Both the position numbers and the translations under genes were made by a program. From the NCBI GenBank assembly GCA_018831265.1, contig JAHJCO010000005.1, forward strand, positions 1-64,000: 64,000 bases of DNA, given 5' to 3'. Positions 17,194-25,764 of the stretch are shown one piece after another. The notes beneath the pieces were generated by a model. That model worked only from the letters and a program-made list of their open reading frames with translations, searched no databases and had not been told where the DNA came from. Each line of letters begins with the position of its first letter. Position 1 is the stretch's first letter. The stretch is from Actinomycetota bacterium (GTDB taxonomy: Bacteria > Actinomycetota > Geothermincolia > Fen-727 > Anoxymicrobiaceae).

Positions 17194-19554
17194 ATGTTCA
17201 GCAGGAAGCAGCCGCGTCACACGGTCGCGGCCCTGCTGGTCGCGGCCCTCCTGACGGCCGCCGCCGCCGGGCTGACGGCCCCCGCCATCGCCGAGACCTT
17301 CCCCGATACGACCGGGCTGCCCGCCGAGCTGCAGCAGGCGGTGGACTACGTCACGGCCAGGGGCTGGATGAACGGCGGCGACGACGGGAACTTCCACCCG
17401 AACGACCCGATCCTGCGCCTCGAGTACTGCTGCGCGCTGACCCGGCTCTTCGGCGTCGACGGGGAGCAGACCGACCCCGGCATCCACTTCACCGACCTGC
17501 CGGATTCCGATCCCGGCTACAGGTACGCGAACCTTTCGGTCAAGCACGGCTACATCCAGCCTTACCCGGACGGGTCGTTCCAGCCGTACGGCCAGCATTC
17601 GGCCGCCGCCGCGCTCTCCGGGCTGGTGGCCGGCCTGGAGCTGGACGGGGCGGCCGAAGACGCCCAGGGCTTGTATCCCTTTGCGCCTGCCTACAGCGGG
17701 GTCTCCATCGCGGCGAACGACCTTCACCTGAAGTACCGCGACACGCGGGTGCTGCCGACCGGCTTCTACCCCCGCGTCGAGCTGGCCTACAGCCTCCAGA
17801 GGGCCGACCAGATGGAGGAATGGCGCCTGGATTACGTCGAGGAGACCTTCAACTGGCTGCGCTGCCAGACGCCTCTGATGGGCGTGCAGAGGGACAGGGC
17901 GATCGCGAGTGCCTTCTCCAAGATGGGCTACCCGTACGTCTGGGGCGGTGAGTCCGACGCCGAGGGCGGATACGATTGCTCGGGGCTGGTCTACTACGTC
18001 CTGGGTTCCTGCCTCGGCCACCCCATGATGAGATGTGCCGACGACCAGGCGGCCGACGGGCGCTATGCCGCGCTGAGCCGTCCGGAGCTGCTGGCCGGAG
18101 ACCCCATCTTCTTCTACGACTCCTCCGGGGACGGGAGCGTCGGCCACGCCGGGATATACGTGGGCCGCGGTCTGTTCATCCACTCGACGGGCAGCAACGC
18201 CGGCGTGAGCGTCGACTACCTGGATGACGGGGGTTACTGGGGGAGCCATTTCGCCTGCGGCAAGCGGGTGATTGGCGAGGGCGAGCCCGCCTCTTTCGAC
18301 ACCTACGTGCTGCTGATGAACCCCGACGGGACCCCCGCCACCGCGCGGCTGACCTACCAGCTGAAGGACGGCAGGCAGATCGCCCAGGAGGTGGGTCTCG
18401 AGCCGTATACGCGCGAGACAGTGAGGGTGGACGACACGCTGGTCAACCAGGAGTTCTCATGCGTGGTGGACGCGACTCAGGGGAGGGTCATCGCCGAGCG
18501 CTCCATGTACTTCCGCTACCTCGACACCTACCCGGGGGGGCACTCCAGCCCCGGGGTCACCGGGCCCTCCACCGACTGGTACCTGGCGGAGGGGTGCACC
18601 GCGTACGGGTTCGACACATACGTGCTGCTGCAGAACCCGTCCGACCAGGCGTCCGAGGCGACCCTCACCTTCATGAACGAGTCGGGGAACACCGTGGCCG
18701 TGCAGTGTACAGTCGGTCCGTTCTCCCGCGATACGGTCTGCGTGGACTCCGTGTCGGGGATGGAGCAGTCGGAGTTCTCCACCCGCGTGACCTCGAGCAG
18801 GCCGCTGGTGGTCGAGCGTTCGATGTACTTCGACTACCTGGGCATCAAAGAGGGCCACAGCTCGGCCGGCCTGACGGAGCTCTCGAACGAATGGTACTTC
18901 GCCGAGGGCTATACCGGGGGCGGCTTTGACACCTACGTCCTTCTCGCCAATCCGACCGACTACCTCACCCATGTCACCATGACCCTTTTCGGGGACGGCG
19001 GGGCCCCCGCCGACATAGAGTTCGGCATAGCGCCCCACGCCCGGCGGACCATTGCCGTCGACGACATCCGTGGCTGGTCGGACAGGGCTTTCTCCATCCG
19101 CCTGCGCGCGACGCAGCCGGTCGCGGCCGAGCGGGCCATGTACTTCGACTACGAGGGGATCGAGGGTGGGCACGGCGCTTCGGGCGCGCCCGCGCCGCGA
19201 AACCAGTGGTACCTCGCCGAGGGGTACACCGCCGGGGCGTTCGATACCTACGTTCTGCTGTCCAACCCGGGGGACGAGGAGGCGGACGTCTCGGTGCGGT
19301 TCATGCTCAACGGCGGTAGTTTTGTTGATGAAACGTATAACGTACCACCGCGCTCGCGTTTTACCATACCGGTGGACGCGGTGGACGGTCTGTCCGCCGA
19401 GGAGGTCGGCACGTTGGTGAGCAGCGACAGGCCCGTGGTGGTCGAGCGCTCCACCTACTTCAGCTACCTCGGGAGGAGCGGGGGGACGTGCTCGAGCGGG
19501 GTGGGGGACGCCGCCGATCGCTGGTACTTCGCGGAGGGGTACACGGGACGGTAG
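17194..19554 (+). CDS. Secreted SLH + NlpC/P60 wall hydrolase with four WYLAEG repeats
   Basis: A 786-residue exported protein. After a signal peptide (about 1-33) come two SLH-type segments (about 35-90 and 95-148) and a degenerate third, which would bind wall-linked polymers. The NlpC/P60 cysteine-peptidase domain has Cys262 (YDCSGLVYYV), His318 (VGHAGIYVG) and His330 (FIHSTG). Such enzymes cut peptide stems of peptidoglycan. Four repeat units run from FDTYVLLMNP to the C-terminal WYFAEGYTGR, using the same register as the amidase. The ATG lies 4 bp after the amidase stop and is preceded by AGGTGAT, so the two are one operon. It ends immediately before an AT-rich island. Confidence 0.9.
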   Translation: MFSRKQPRHTVAALLVAALLTAAAAGLTAPAIAETFPDTTGLPAELQQAVDYVTARGWMNGGDDGNFHPNDPILRLEYCCALTRLFGVDGEQTDPGIHFTDLPDSDPGYRYANLSVKHGYIQPYPDGSFQPYGQHSAAAALSGLVAGLELDGAAEDAQGLYPFAPAYSGVSIAANDLHLKYRDTRVLPTGFYPRVELAYSLQRADQMEEWRLDYVEETFNWLRCQTPLMGVQRDRAIASAFSKMGYPYVWGGESDAEGGYDCSGLVYYVLGSCLGHPMMRCADDQAADGRYAALSRPELLAGDPIFFYDSSGDGSVGHAGIYVGRGLFIHSTGSNAGVSVDYLDDGGYWGSHFACGKRVIGEGEPASFDTYVLLMNPDGTPATARLTYQLKDGRQIAQEVGLEPYTRETVRVDDTLVNQEFSCVVDATQGRVIAERSMYFRYLDTYPGGHSSPGVTGPSTDWYLAEGCTAYGFDTYVLLQNPSDQASEATLTFMNESGNTVAVQCTVGPFSRDTVCVDSVSGMEQSEFSTRVTSSRPLVVERSMYFDYLGIKEGHSSAGLTELSNEWYFAEGYTGGGFDTYVLLANPTDYLTHVTMTLFGDGGAPADIEFGIAPHARRTIAVDDIRGWSDRAFSIRLRATQPVAAERAMYFDYEGIEGGHGASGAPAPRNQWYLAEGYTAGAFDTYVLLSNPGDEEADVSVRFMLNGGSFVDETYNVPPRSRFTIPVDAVDGLSAEEVGTLVSSDRPVVVERSTYFSYLGRSGGTCSSGVGDAADRWYFAEGYTGR

Positions 19555-19612
19555 TATTAACAGGAATAGTTGTTTATTAACAGAATGTTACTATTATTAA
19601 CAACAACAACAA
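19555..19612 (+). repeat. AT-rich island with three TATTAACA copies at 20-bp spacing
   Basis: TATTAACA begins at 19555, 19575 and 19595, exactly 20 bp apart (about two helical turns), then a run of CAA triplets. The stretch is about 75% A+T in a strongly GC-rich window. It starts right after the stop of the NlpC/P60 gene and precedes the SpoIID-like gene, so a regulator binding array or promoter region is possible. Confidence 0.6.
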
Positions 19613-19617
19613 ATGAT

Positions 19618-19644
19618 GTGCAAAAGGGTCAGGCACTTTTGCAC
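19618..19644. repeat. Palindrome with GGTCAGGCA loop
   Basis: Arms GTGCAAAAG and CTTTTGCAC are exact reverse complements around the 9-base loop GGTCAGGCA. A close relative (GTGCAAAAGGGTC/GACCCTTTTGCAC) occurs at 29889-29915. It lies in the 5' region of the SpoIID-like gene. Confidence 0.75.
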
Positions 19645-19663
19645 GCGGAGGACGGTTGAAGCA

Positions 19664-21871
19664 ATGAGAAGACTGGGTGTGATGGCCGCCACGGCCATGC
19701 TGCTGATGGGATTCGCGGTTCCCGGGGGAGCGGGAGCGCCCCCGAGGAGCGGTTCGGCCGACGCAAGCTACTTCATCGTAGGGCACGGGCGCGCCCACGG
19801 GGTCGGGATGTGTATGGACGGCGTCTACTACATGGCGGAGGACGGGTGGAGCTACCAGGACATCCTCTCCTACTACTACACGGGCATCACCTTCTCGGCG
19901 TGCGACGAGGCCCAGCCCATCAGGGTCAAGGGCAGGGACGGCCAGATACGGGTCTGGACCATGCACGACTACCTGCACCACCTCCAGGAGGAGCCGGACA
20001 ACTACCCGATGGAGGAGCTGAAGGCCCTCTACGTCGCGGCGCGCACGTACACGCTGTCGTGCATCGCCAGGAACAAGCACACCGCCGAGGGTTTCGACAT
20101 CTGCTCGTCGGGCGACTGCTGCCAGGCGTGCGACGAGAACAAAGATATCACCGCCTATCCCAACAACAACGCGGCCGTAGACGCTACGGCCGGCCAGATC
20201 ATGACCTACGGCGGCAAGCCCATCACCGCCGCGTACTGCGGGTCTTGCGGCGGCCACACCGAGAACAACGAGGACGTCTGGGGCGGAAGCGCCATCCCTT
20301 ACCTGAGGGGCAAGCCGGACCCGTACTGCTGCAGGTCTCCCCGATACGAGTGGTCCGCCACCTACAGCAGGGCCCAGATGGAGGCGATACTGAACTCCAG
20401 GTCCGAGACGGCCGTAGGCAGCCTCTACGTGCTGGACTTCGATTACATGAGGACACCCGGCGGCAGGGTCAAGACGGCGAAGATCGTCGGCTCGGACGCC
20501 ATAAAGTACCCGTCGGGCAGCCTCCTGCAGTCCATGTTCGGTTTCTCCAACACCAAGTTCGGGCTGGTGCGCTCGAACTTCGACGAGTACATACTGGTGC
20601 TGAACCCCAATCCCCGGACCGCCATCGTCACCTTCACGTTCATGAAGCCTGACGGCACGTGCTCGGACGCGGTCTACGAGGTGGGGGCGAACTCCCGTTT
20701 CACCCTCAAGGTCAACGACCTGATGCAGTTCCAGGAGGTATCGACCCGGGTGGTATCCGACCTGCCGGTGGTCGCCGAGCGCGCGATGTACTTCGACCTG
20801 GCGGGCCGCTACTGCGGGGGGACGGCCTCGGAGGGGATCCCCGCCGCGCGGCCCCGCTGGTACTTCGCCGAGGGGTACACCGGTGGCTCCTTCAAGACCT
20901 ACATCCTGGTCCAGAACCCCGGCGGCGAGCAGGCCGATCTGAAGTTCACCTGCATGCTGCCCGGGGGCGCGACCGTGGAGCACACCATGCAGGCGCCTGC
21001 TTCCTCCCGCGTGAGCGTCTGCCTGAACGACATCCCCGGCCTCGAGAACGCGGAGGTCTCGACCCTCGTCGAGAGCACGAACGGCAGGGACATCGTCGCC
21101 GAGCGCGCCTGTTACTTCGACTACCAGGGGCGCGACGGGGGCCACGTGGCGCCCGGCGTGAGCACCCCGGCATTGGAGTGGCACCTGGCCGAGGGCTACA
21201 CCGGCGGCCTGTTCGACACCTACGCGCTGGTGCAGAACCCGACGGACGAGGTCGCCAGGATCGCGGTGTCGTTCTTCAAGGAGGACGGAGAGGTCATCGG
21301 GAAATCGTACGCCGTGCCAGCGCACTCACGGTTCACGATACACCCCGACGAGATACCGGGACTGGAGAACGCCGGGTTCTCCACGCGGCTGAAGGCGACC
21401 AACGGGGTTCCTATCATCGCCGAGCGGGCCATGTACTTCGACTACAACGGCTGCGGGCTGGACGACGGCTCCTGCGGGCAGGGGGTCAGCGAGCCGTCCG
21501 AGCAGTGGTACTTCGCCGAGGGCTACACGGGCGGGGCGTTCGACACCTGGGTGCTCATAGAGAACCCTGAGGAGGAAGCCGCGCAGGTCACGGTGACGTT
21601 CAACACCCCGGGCGGGGGGGCCAGCGTGCAGCAGTACGAGGTAGAGCCCCATTCCAGGTTCACCGTACACGTCGACGAGGTCGCCGGGCTCTCTGACGCG
21701 GAGGTCTCCACCTCGGTCGTATCCGCCAACGGCGTGAAGGTCGTCGCGGAGCGCGCGGTCTACTTCGTCTACTCGGACGGCTACTGCACGAGGGACGGCG
21801 GACACGACAGCGTCGGGGTGAACGCCCCGGCGAACACGTGGTACTTCGCCGAAGGGTACACCGGATTCTGA
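19664..21871 (+). CDS. Secreted SpoIID/LytB-like protein with four WYFAEG repeats
   Basis: A 735-residue exported protein. A signal peptide (about 1-30) precedes a SpoIID-type domain (about 35-285) with VAARTYTLS and AYCGSCGGHTENNEDVWGG, which match the conserved part of SpoIID/LytB proteins. In sporulators SpoIID is a lytic transglycosylase acting on denuded glycan; here the role is probably wall remodelling, not sporulation. Many cysteines occur in the insert CSSGDCCQACDE. Four repeats run from FDEYILVLNP to the terminal WYFAEGYTGF. I start at ATG 19664 because GGAGGAC lies upstream; an earlier in-frame start overlaps a palindrome. The deacetylase follows after 11 bp. Confidence 0.87.
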   Translation: MRRLGVMAATAMLLMGFAVPGGAGAPPRSGSADASYFIVGHGRAHGVGMCMDGVYYMAEDGWSYQDILSYYYTGITFSACDEAQPIRVKGRDGQIRVWTMHDYLHHLQEEPDNYPMEELKALYVAARTYTLSCIARNKHTAEGFDICSSGDCCQACDENKDITAYPNNNAAVDATAGQIMTYGGKPITAAYCGSCGGHTENNEDVWGGSAIPYLRGKPDPYCCRSPRYEWSATYSRAQMEAILNSRSETAVGSLYVLDFDYMRTPGGRVKTAKIVGSDAIKYPSGSLLQSMFGFSNTKFGLVRSNFDEYILVLNPNPRTAIVTFTFMKPDGTCSDAVYEVGANSRFTLKVNDLMQFQEVSTRVVSDLPVVAERAMYFDLAGRYCGGTASEGIPAARPRWYFAEGYTGGSFKTYILVQNPGGEQADLKFTCMLPGGATVEHTMQAPASSRVSVCLNDIPGLENAEVSTLVESTNGRDIVAERACYFDYQGRDGGHVAPGVSTPALEWHLAEGYTGGLFDTYALVQNPTDEVARIAVSFFKEDGEVIGKSYAVPAHSRFTIHPDEIPGLENAGFSTRLKATNGVPIIAERAMYFDYNGCGLDDGSCGQGVSEPSEQWYFAEGYTGGAFDTWVLIENPEEEAAQVTVTFNTPGGGASVQQYEVEPHSRFTVHVDEVAGLSDAEVSTSVVSANGVKVVAERAVYFVYSDGYCTRDGGHDSVGVNAPANTWYFAEGYTGF

Positions 21872-21882
21872 CCGGGAGTTCG

Positions 21883-22860
21883 ATGATAGTCCACCGCGAC
21901 AAGGTTCAAAAGCTCGGAGCGCTCCTCATCGTGCTCTCCCTGGCGATGGCCGGGGTGCAGCTGGCCTGGCGGATAACGCCCAGACAGGTCGTTCGACCCG
22001 CCTCGGTCGTCAAAGCGCACAGCGCCGCGGCGGACGCGGAGCGGACCGGCCCGCCGCCGGAGGTGGAGGTCCGGGGACTCTCCTACCAGCCTCCGACAGG
22101 CAAGGCGACCGGCGTCGCGGGTGGACCGGCCGCGATGCGCGAGGCCGGGACGCTTAAAGGCTACAGCGTGCCCCCCGACCGCCTCGCCTTCGAGCCCGAC
22201 GGCTCGGCCGTCTTCCTCCCGACGCCGCCGCCCGTGGGCGGCCGAGTGGCCGCGCGGACCGTGCGCTCAGGCAGCGACGCCGCCGAGGCGAGCAGGAGGG
22301 TGGCCCTCACCTTCGACTCCAGCGACGTCTCCGAGCCCGCCGCCAGGGCCGTCATCGACGAGCTCACCCGCCTGAGGGCCCCCGCGACCTTCTTCGTCTG
22401 CGGGCGCTGGTGCGAGCGTAACCCCGAGCTGTGCCGGCTGGCGTCAGAGCGCGGGTTCGAGATGGCGAACCACTCCTATGCCCACCCCGACTTCCGTACA
22501 CTCACCAACGAGCAGATCACAGCCGAGCTGAAAAGGACCGAGCAGGCGTACACCGCCCTCACGGGGGAGACTATGGCCGCCTACTTCCGCCCCCCATACG
22601 GGAGCACCGACGCCCGGGTGCAGCAGGTCGCAGCGGATAACGGTTACACCGTCGCGATGTGGAGCAGGGACACGCGCGACTGGTCCGGCGCGGCGCGCGA
22701 GCAGATACGGGACGTAGCCTCCGGTGCGCTCGCCGGGAGCGAGATCATCATCATGCACATGAACGCCCCCCACACCGTAGAGGCCCTCGCCGAGATCGTC
22801 ACCAACCTGCGCGCCGGGGGGTTTGAGCTGACCACACTCTCGGGTGTGCTCCTGCCCTAG
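21883..22860 (+). CDS. Membrane-anchored polysaccharide deacetylase (CE4)
   Basis: A 325-residue protein with an N-terminal signal anchor (about 10-29), a Pro-rich linker and a NodB/CE4 domain (about 135-320). Motifs: TFDSSD (motif 1), His197 and His201 in HSYAHPD (motif 2), RPPYGS (motif 3), DTRDW (motif 4) and IIIMHMN (motif 5). Motif 1 normally reads TFDDG, where the second Asp binds the metal; here that position is Ser146, though an Asp follows two residues on. The enzyme would remove N-acetyl groups from GlcNAc or MurNAc polymers outside the membrane. GGGAG precedes ATG 21883, 11 bp after the SpoIID-like gene, so co-transcription is likely. Confidence 0.87.
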   Translation: MIVHRDKVQKLGALLIVLSLAMAGVQLAWRITPRQVVRPASVVKAHSAAADAERTGPPPEVEVRGLSYQPPTGKATGVAGGPAAMREAGTLKGYSVPPDRLAFEPDGSAVFLPTPPPVGGRVAARTVRSGSDAAEASRRVALTFDSSDVSEPAARAVIDELTRLRAPATFFVCGRWCERNPELCRLASERGFEMANHSYAHPDFRTLTNEQITAELKRTEQAYTALTGETMAAYFRPPYGSTDARVQQVAADNGYTVAMWSRDTRDWSGAAREQIRDVASGALAGSEIIIMHMNAPHTVEALAEIVTNLRAGGFELTTLSGVLLP

Positions 22861-22894
22861 CGGCTCGACAGCCCCGCACAGCCGCCCGCCTCCT

Positions 22895-22927
22895 TGAGAA
22901 TCACATACCCCGGTGATAACATTCTCA
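22895..22927. repeat. Nested dyad upstream of rmlA
   Basis: Outer arms TGAGAAT and ATTCTCA enclose inner arms ATCAC and GTGAT around CATACCCCG. It lies between the deacetylase stop (22860) and the rmlA ATG (22959). It could be a terminator for the upstream unit or an operator; no T tract follows. Confidence 0.45.
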
Positions 22928-22958
22928 CGTTGTCCGTACGGCTACTAAAGGATTCCCG

Positions 22959-24023
22959 ATGAAAGCGCTGGTGCTCTGCGGGGGCAGCGGGACGCGGCTG
23001 CGCCCCATAACGCATACGACGGCCAAGCAGCTGGTCCCGGTCGCCAATAAGCCCGTGCTGTACTACGGGCTGGAGGCCATAGCCGAGGCCGGCATCACCG
23101 ACGTCGGCATCGTGGTCGGCGAGACCTCGCGCGAGATAAAGCAGGCGGTGGAGGACGGCAACCGGTGGGGCCTGAACGTCTCCTACATCTTCCAGGACAA
23201 GCCCCTGGGGCTGGCCCACGCCGTGCTGGTCTCGGAGGAGTACATCGCGGGTGACGAGTTCGTGATGTACCTGGGTGACAACCTCATAAGGGACGGCATC
23301 AAGGCCTGCGTGGACCAGTACCGGGAAAACCGGCCCAACTGCCAGATACTGCTGGCCCACGTGCCGGAGCCCCAGCGGTTCGGCGTGGCCGAGCTGGAGG
23401 GCGGAAAGGTGGTCCGCCTCGTCGAGAAGCCCGATGTCCCACCGAGCGACCTGGCCCTGGTCGGGGTATACATGTTCGACGGGAGCATCATGGACGCGGT
23501 GAAGGCCATCAAGCCGTCGGGGCGCGGCGAGCTGGAGATAACGGATGCCATCCAGTGGCTCATCGACCAGGGGTTCACGGTGGACCCGCACGTCATCGAC
23601 GGCTGGTGGAAGGACACCGGGCGCCTGGAGGACATGCTGGAGGCCAACCGCATCATGCTGGAGGACGTCGAGCCGTCCAGCCACGGGCACGTGGACAGCG
23701 CGTCGGACGTGGTCGGCCGGGTGGTCGTCGAGAAGGGCGCCGAGGTCATCGGCAGCACCATCAGGGGCCCGGCGGTGATCGGCGAGGGGACGAAGATAAT
23801 AAACTCGTTCATCGGCCCGTACACCGCCATCTACTACGGGGTCACCATCAGCGGCTCGGAGATCGAGCACAGCATAATCCTGGAGAACAGCACGGTCACC
23901 GACATTCCCGGCCGCATCGAGGACAGCCTCATCGGCCAGAACGTGGAGGTGGCGCGCTCGCCGCTGAAGCCGGCCGCGTTCCGCCTGATGCTCGGCGACA
24001 ACAGCAGGGTCGGCCTTCTGTGA
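22959..24023 (+). CDS. rmlA: Glucose-1-phosphate thymidylyltransferase, long form
   Basis: A 354-residue nucleotidyltransferase making dTDP-glucose from dTTP and glucose-1-phosphate. The N-terminus has the signature LCGGSGTRLRPIT with the catalytic Arg and later KPVLYY; the metal/sugar-site stretch YLGDNLI and VEKPDVPPSDLA are also present. About 110 C-terminal residues form a left-handed beta-helix (repeats such as VIGSTIRGPAVIGEGTKI), which marks the long RmlA type found in actinobacteria and archaea. It opens a group with an rmlC-like gene and rmlB; rmlD lies 12 kb away. ATG start after CTAAAGGATTCCCG. Confidence 0.93.
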   Translation: MKALVLCGGSGTRLRPITHTTAKQLVPVANKPVLYYGLEAIAEAGITDVGIVVGETSREIKQAVEDGNRWGLNVSYIFQDKPLGLAHAVLVSEEYIAGDEFVMYLGDNLIRDGIKACVDQYRENRPNCQILLAHVPEPQRFGVAELEGGKVVRLVEKPDVPPSDLALVGVYMFDGSIMDAVKAIKPSGRGELEITDAIQWLIDQGFTVDPHVIDGWWKDTGRLEDMLEANRIMLEDVEPSSHGHVDSASDVVGRVVVEKGAEVIGSTIRGPAVIGEGTKIINSFIGPYTAIYYGVTISGSEIEHSIILENSTVTDIPGRIEDSLIGQNVEVARSPLKPAAFRLMLGDNSRVGLL

Positions 24024-24030
24024 ATAATAT

Positions 24031-24138
24031 GGGTGCCAGGCAGGATTCAATTCACTATGAAAGTGAGTGAAAGAATACCTCAGACCAAAAGTTTCATCCC
24101 AGGAGCAATTGAAAGAAATGGTCTGAGGTATTCTTTCA
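24031..24138. repeat. GTGCCAGGCA motif plus inverted pair of 29-nt units, copy 3
   Basis: GTGCCAGGCA (from 24031) is followed by inverted units at 24068-24096 and 24110-24138 with a 13-nt spacer. Compared with copy 2, the inner halves are exchanged: the left unit ends AAAAGTTTCA and the right unit starts TGAAAGAAATGG. It fills the gap between rmlA and the rmlC-like gene, so it would lie inside an operon mRNA. Confidence 0.82.
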
Positions 24139-24154
24139 GGGTATGGAGGCGGAG

Positions 24155-24610
24155 ATGATCGACGGAGTCGCCATAAAGCCGTTGCGGGTGGTGCCCGACG
24201 AGCGCGGGTTCCTCATGGAGATGATGCGCAGCGACGACGAGGTGTACGAGAAGTTCGGCCAGGCCTACGTCACCACCACCTACCCCGGCGTGGTCAAGGG
24301 CTGGCACCTGCACCGGGTCCAGGACGACAACGTGGTCTGCGTGCGTGGCATGATAAAGCTGGGGCTCTACGACGACCGTGAGGGCTCCGCGACCAGGGGG
24401 GAGGTCACGGAGATCTTCCTGGGGGAGCAGAAGCCCATCCTGGTCCATATCCCCCACGGGGTCTACCACGGCTGGAAGTGCATCAGCGAGTACCAGGCCT
24501 ACATAGTCAATATGCCCACCGAGCTGTACGACTACCAGAACCCCGACGAGCACCGCATCCCCTTCGACAGCCCCGATGTCCCCTACGACTGGGACATCAA
24601 GATGGGATAG
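24155..24610 (+). CDS. rmlC: RmlC-like cupin (dTDP-4-keto-6-deoxyhexose epimerase family)
   Basis: A 151-residue cupin of the dTDP-4-dehydrorhamnose 3,5-epimerase family. It keeps PDERGFLMEM near the start and KGWHLHRVQDDNVVCVRG, whose first His corresponds to the catalytic base position, plus HIPHGVYHGW. It is shorter than typical RmlC (about 180 residues) and belongs to the short WHLH subgroup, so it could be a 3- or a 3,5-epimerase. I choose ATG 24155 because GGAGG lies 5 bases upstream; ATG 24143 is an in-frame alternative without such a site. It stands between rmlA and rmlB, which fixes the pathway but not the exact product. Confidence 0.8.
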   Translation: MIDGVAIKPLRVVPDERGFLMEMMRSDDEVYEKFGQAYVTTTYPGVVKGWHLHRVQDDNVVCVRGMIKLGLYDDREGSATRGEVTEIFLGEQKPILVHIPHGVYHGWKCISEYQAYIVNMPTELYDYQNPDEHRIPFDSPDVPYDWDIKMG

Positions 24611-24619
24611 GGGCCCGCC

Positions 24620-25579
24620 TTGCGCATACTGGTCACCGGAGGCTGCGGATTCATCGGCTCCAACTTCATCCGTCACATGTTCGGGACCTACCCGGACGTC
24701 TCCATCACCAACCTGGACAAGCTCACCTACGCCGGCAACCCGGCGAACCTCGCCGACGTGGAGAACTCCTGCGATTACACCTTCGTGAAGGGCGACATCT
24801 GCGACGCGCCACTGGTGGACAGGCTCATCACCGAGGGGTTCGACGCGGTGCTGAACTTCGCGGCCGAGAGCCACGTGGACCGCTCCATCGCCGGGCCGGA
24901 GGAGTTCATACGGACCGACGTGTTCGGCACCTTCACCCTGCTGGAGGCGTGCCGGCGCCGCAACGTCAGGCGGTACGTGCAGATCTCCACCGACGAGGTG
25001 TACGGCAGCATCCAGGAGGGGTCGTTCACCGAGGGGTCACCCCTGGCCCCGAACAGCCCCTACTCGGCCAGCAAGGCGGGAGGCGACCTGCTGGTCAGGG
25101 CCTACTTCAAGACCTACGGGTTGGGCGGCATGATAACCCGCTCCTCAAACAACTTCGGGCCTTACCAGCACCCCGAGAAGCTCATCCCCCTGTTCATAAC
25201 CAACCTCATGGACGACCTGAAGGTGCCTCTCTACGGGGACGGGCTGAACGTCCGCGACTGGCTGTTCGTGGCCGACAACTGCAAGGGAATAGACCTGGTC
25301 CTGCGCGAGGGCGAGCCGGGCGGCGTCTACAACATCGGGGGCGGAAGTGAGCGTACCAACATCGAGATAACGAAGGGTATCCTGGCCGCGCTGGGGAAGC
25401 CTGAATCGCTGATCGAGCACGTCCCGGACCGCCTCGGGCACGACCGCCGCTACTCCCTGGACTGCTCGAATCTGAAAGCCCTGGGCTACCGGCCGCGAGA
25501 GGACTTCGAGGAGATGCTTTCCGAGACGGTGCGCTGGTACGCGGACAACAGGGCCTGGTGGGAGCCCCTCAAGGCCTGA
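24620..25579 (+). CDS. rmlB: dTDP-glucose 4,6-dehydratase
   Basis: A 319-residue extended SDR enzyme converting dTDP-glucose to dTDP-4-keto-6-deoxyglucose with bound NAD. It has the nucleotide motif TGGCGFIGSNF, FAAESHVDRSI, STDEVYG with the catalytic Asp-Glu pair, and YSASKAG with the catalytic Tyr-Lys. The closing signature DRLGHDRRYSLD is typical of RmlB. The start is TTG 24620, 9 bp after the preceding stop and just before RILVTGGCG. It works between RmlA and RmlC in the deoxysugar route that feeds the glycan cluster downstream. Confidence 0.94.
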   Translation: MRILVTGGCGFIGSNFIRHMFGTYPDVSITNLDKLTYAGNPANLADVENSCDYTFVKGDICDAPLVDRLITEGFDAVLNFAAESHVDRSIAGPEEFIRTDVFGTFTLLEACRRRNVRRYVQISTDEVYGSIQEGSFTEGSPLAPNSPYSASKAGGDLLVRAYFKTYGLGGMITRSSNNFGPYQHPEKLIPLFITNLMDDLKVPLYGDGLNVRDWLFVADNCKGIDLVLREGEPGGVYNIGGGSERTNIEITKGILAALGKPESLIEHVPDRLGHDRRYSLDCSNLKALGYRPREDFEEMLSETVRWYADNRAWWEPLKA

Positions 25580-25764
25580 CCTCGCCACCGGAAAGCAAGC
25601 AAAACGCGGCTTTTTCCCGTTATATTAGGTGTGGTTCCGCCATTCATATGGTGTGAAGCGTCCTTGCACGTAAAGGGCGCGCGTAAATACTTCGATAACA
25701 ATATCGAGGAGATCGACGCGGGCGGCCCGTTCGGGCTGCCCACCGATGCTGTAAGGTGGACCGT
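25580..25764. other. Intergenic region with two palindromes before the propeller protein
   Basis: The region holds a small palindrome TCGATA..TATCGA (about 25692-25707) and a strong hairpin at 25720-25741 (GGGCGGCCCG/CGGGCTGCCC, one mismatch, 2-nt loop) 24 bases before the next ATG. After the rmlB stop, GGAAAGC and GCTTTTTCC can pair and are followed by CCGTTATATT, a weak terminator-like sequence. No gene is supported here. Confidence 0.5.

Noticed and set aside
19664-21871. Sporulation locus because of the SpoIID domain
   Set aside because: SpoIID/LytB domains are common in non-sporulating bacteria, and no other sporulation gene is visible. The context is general wall hydrolases.
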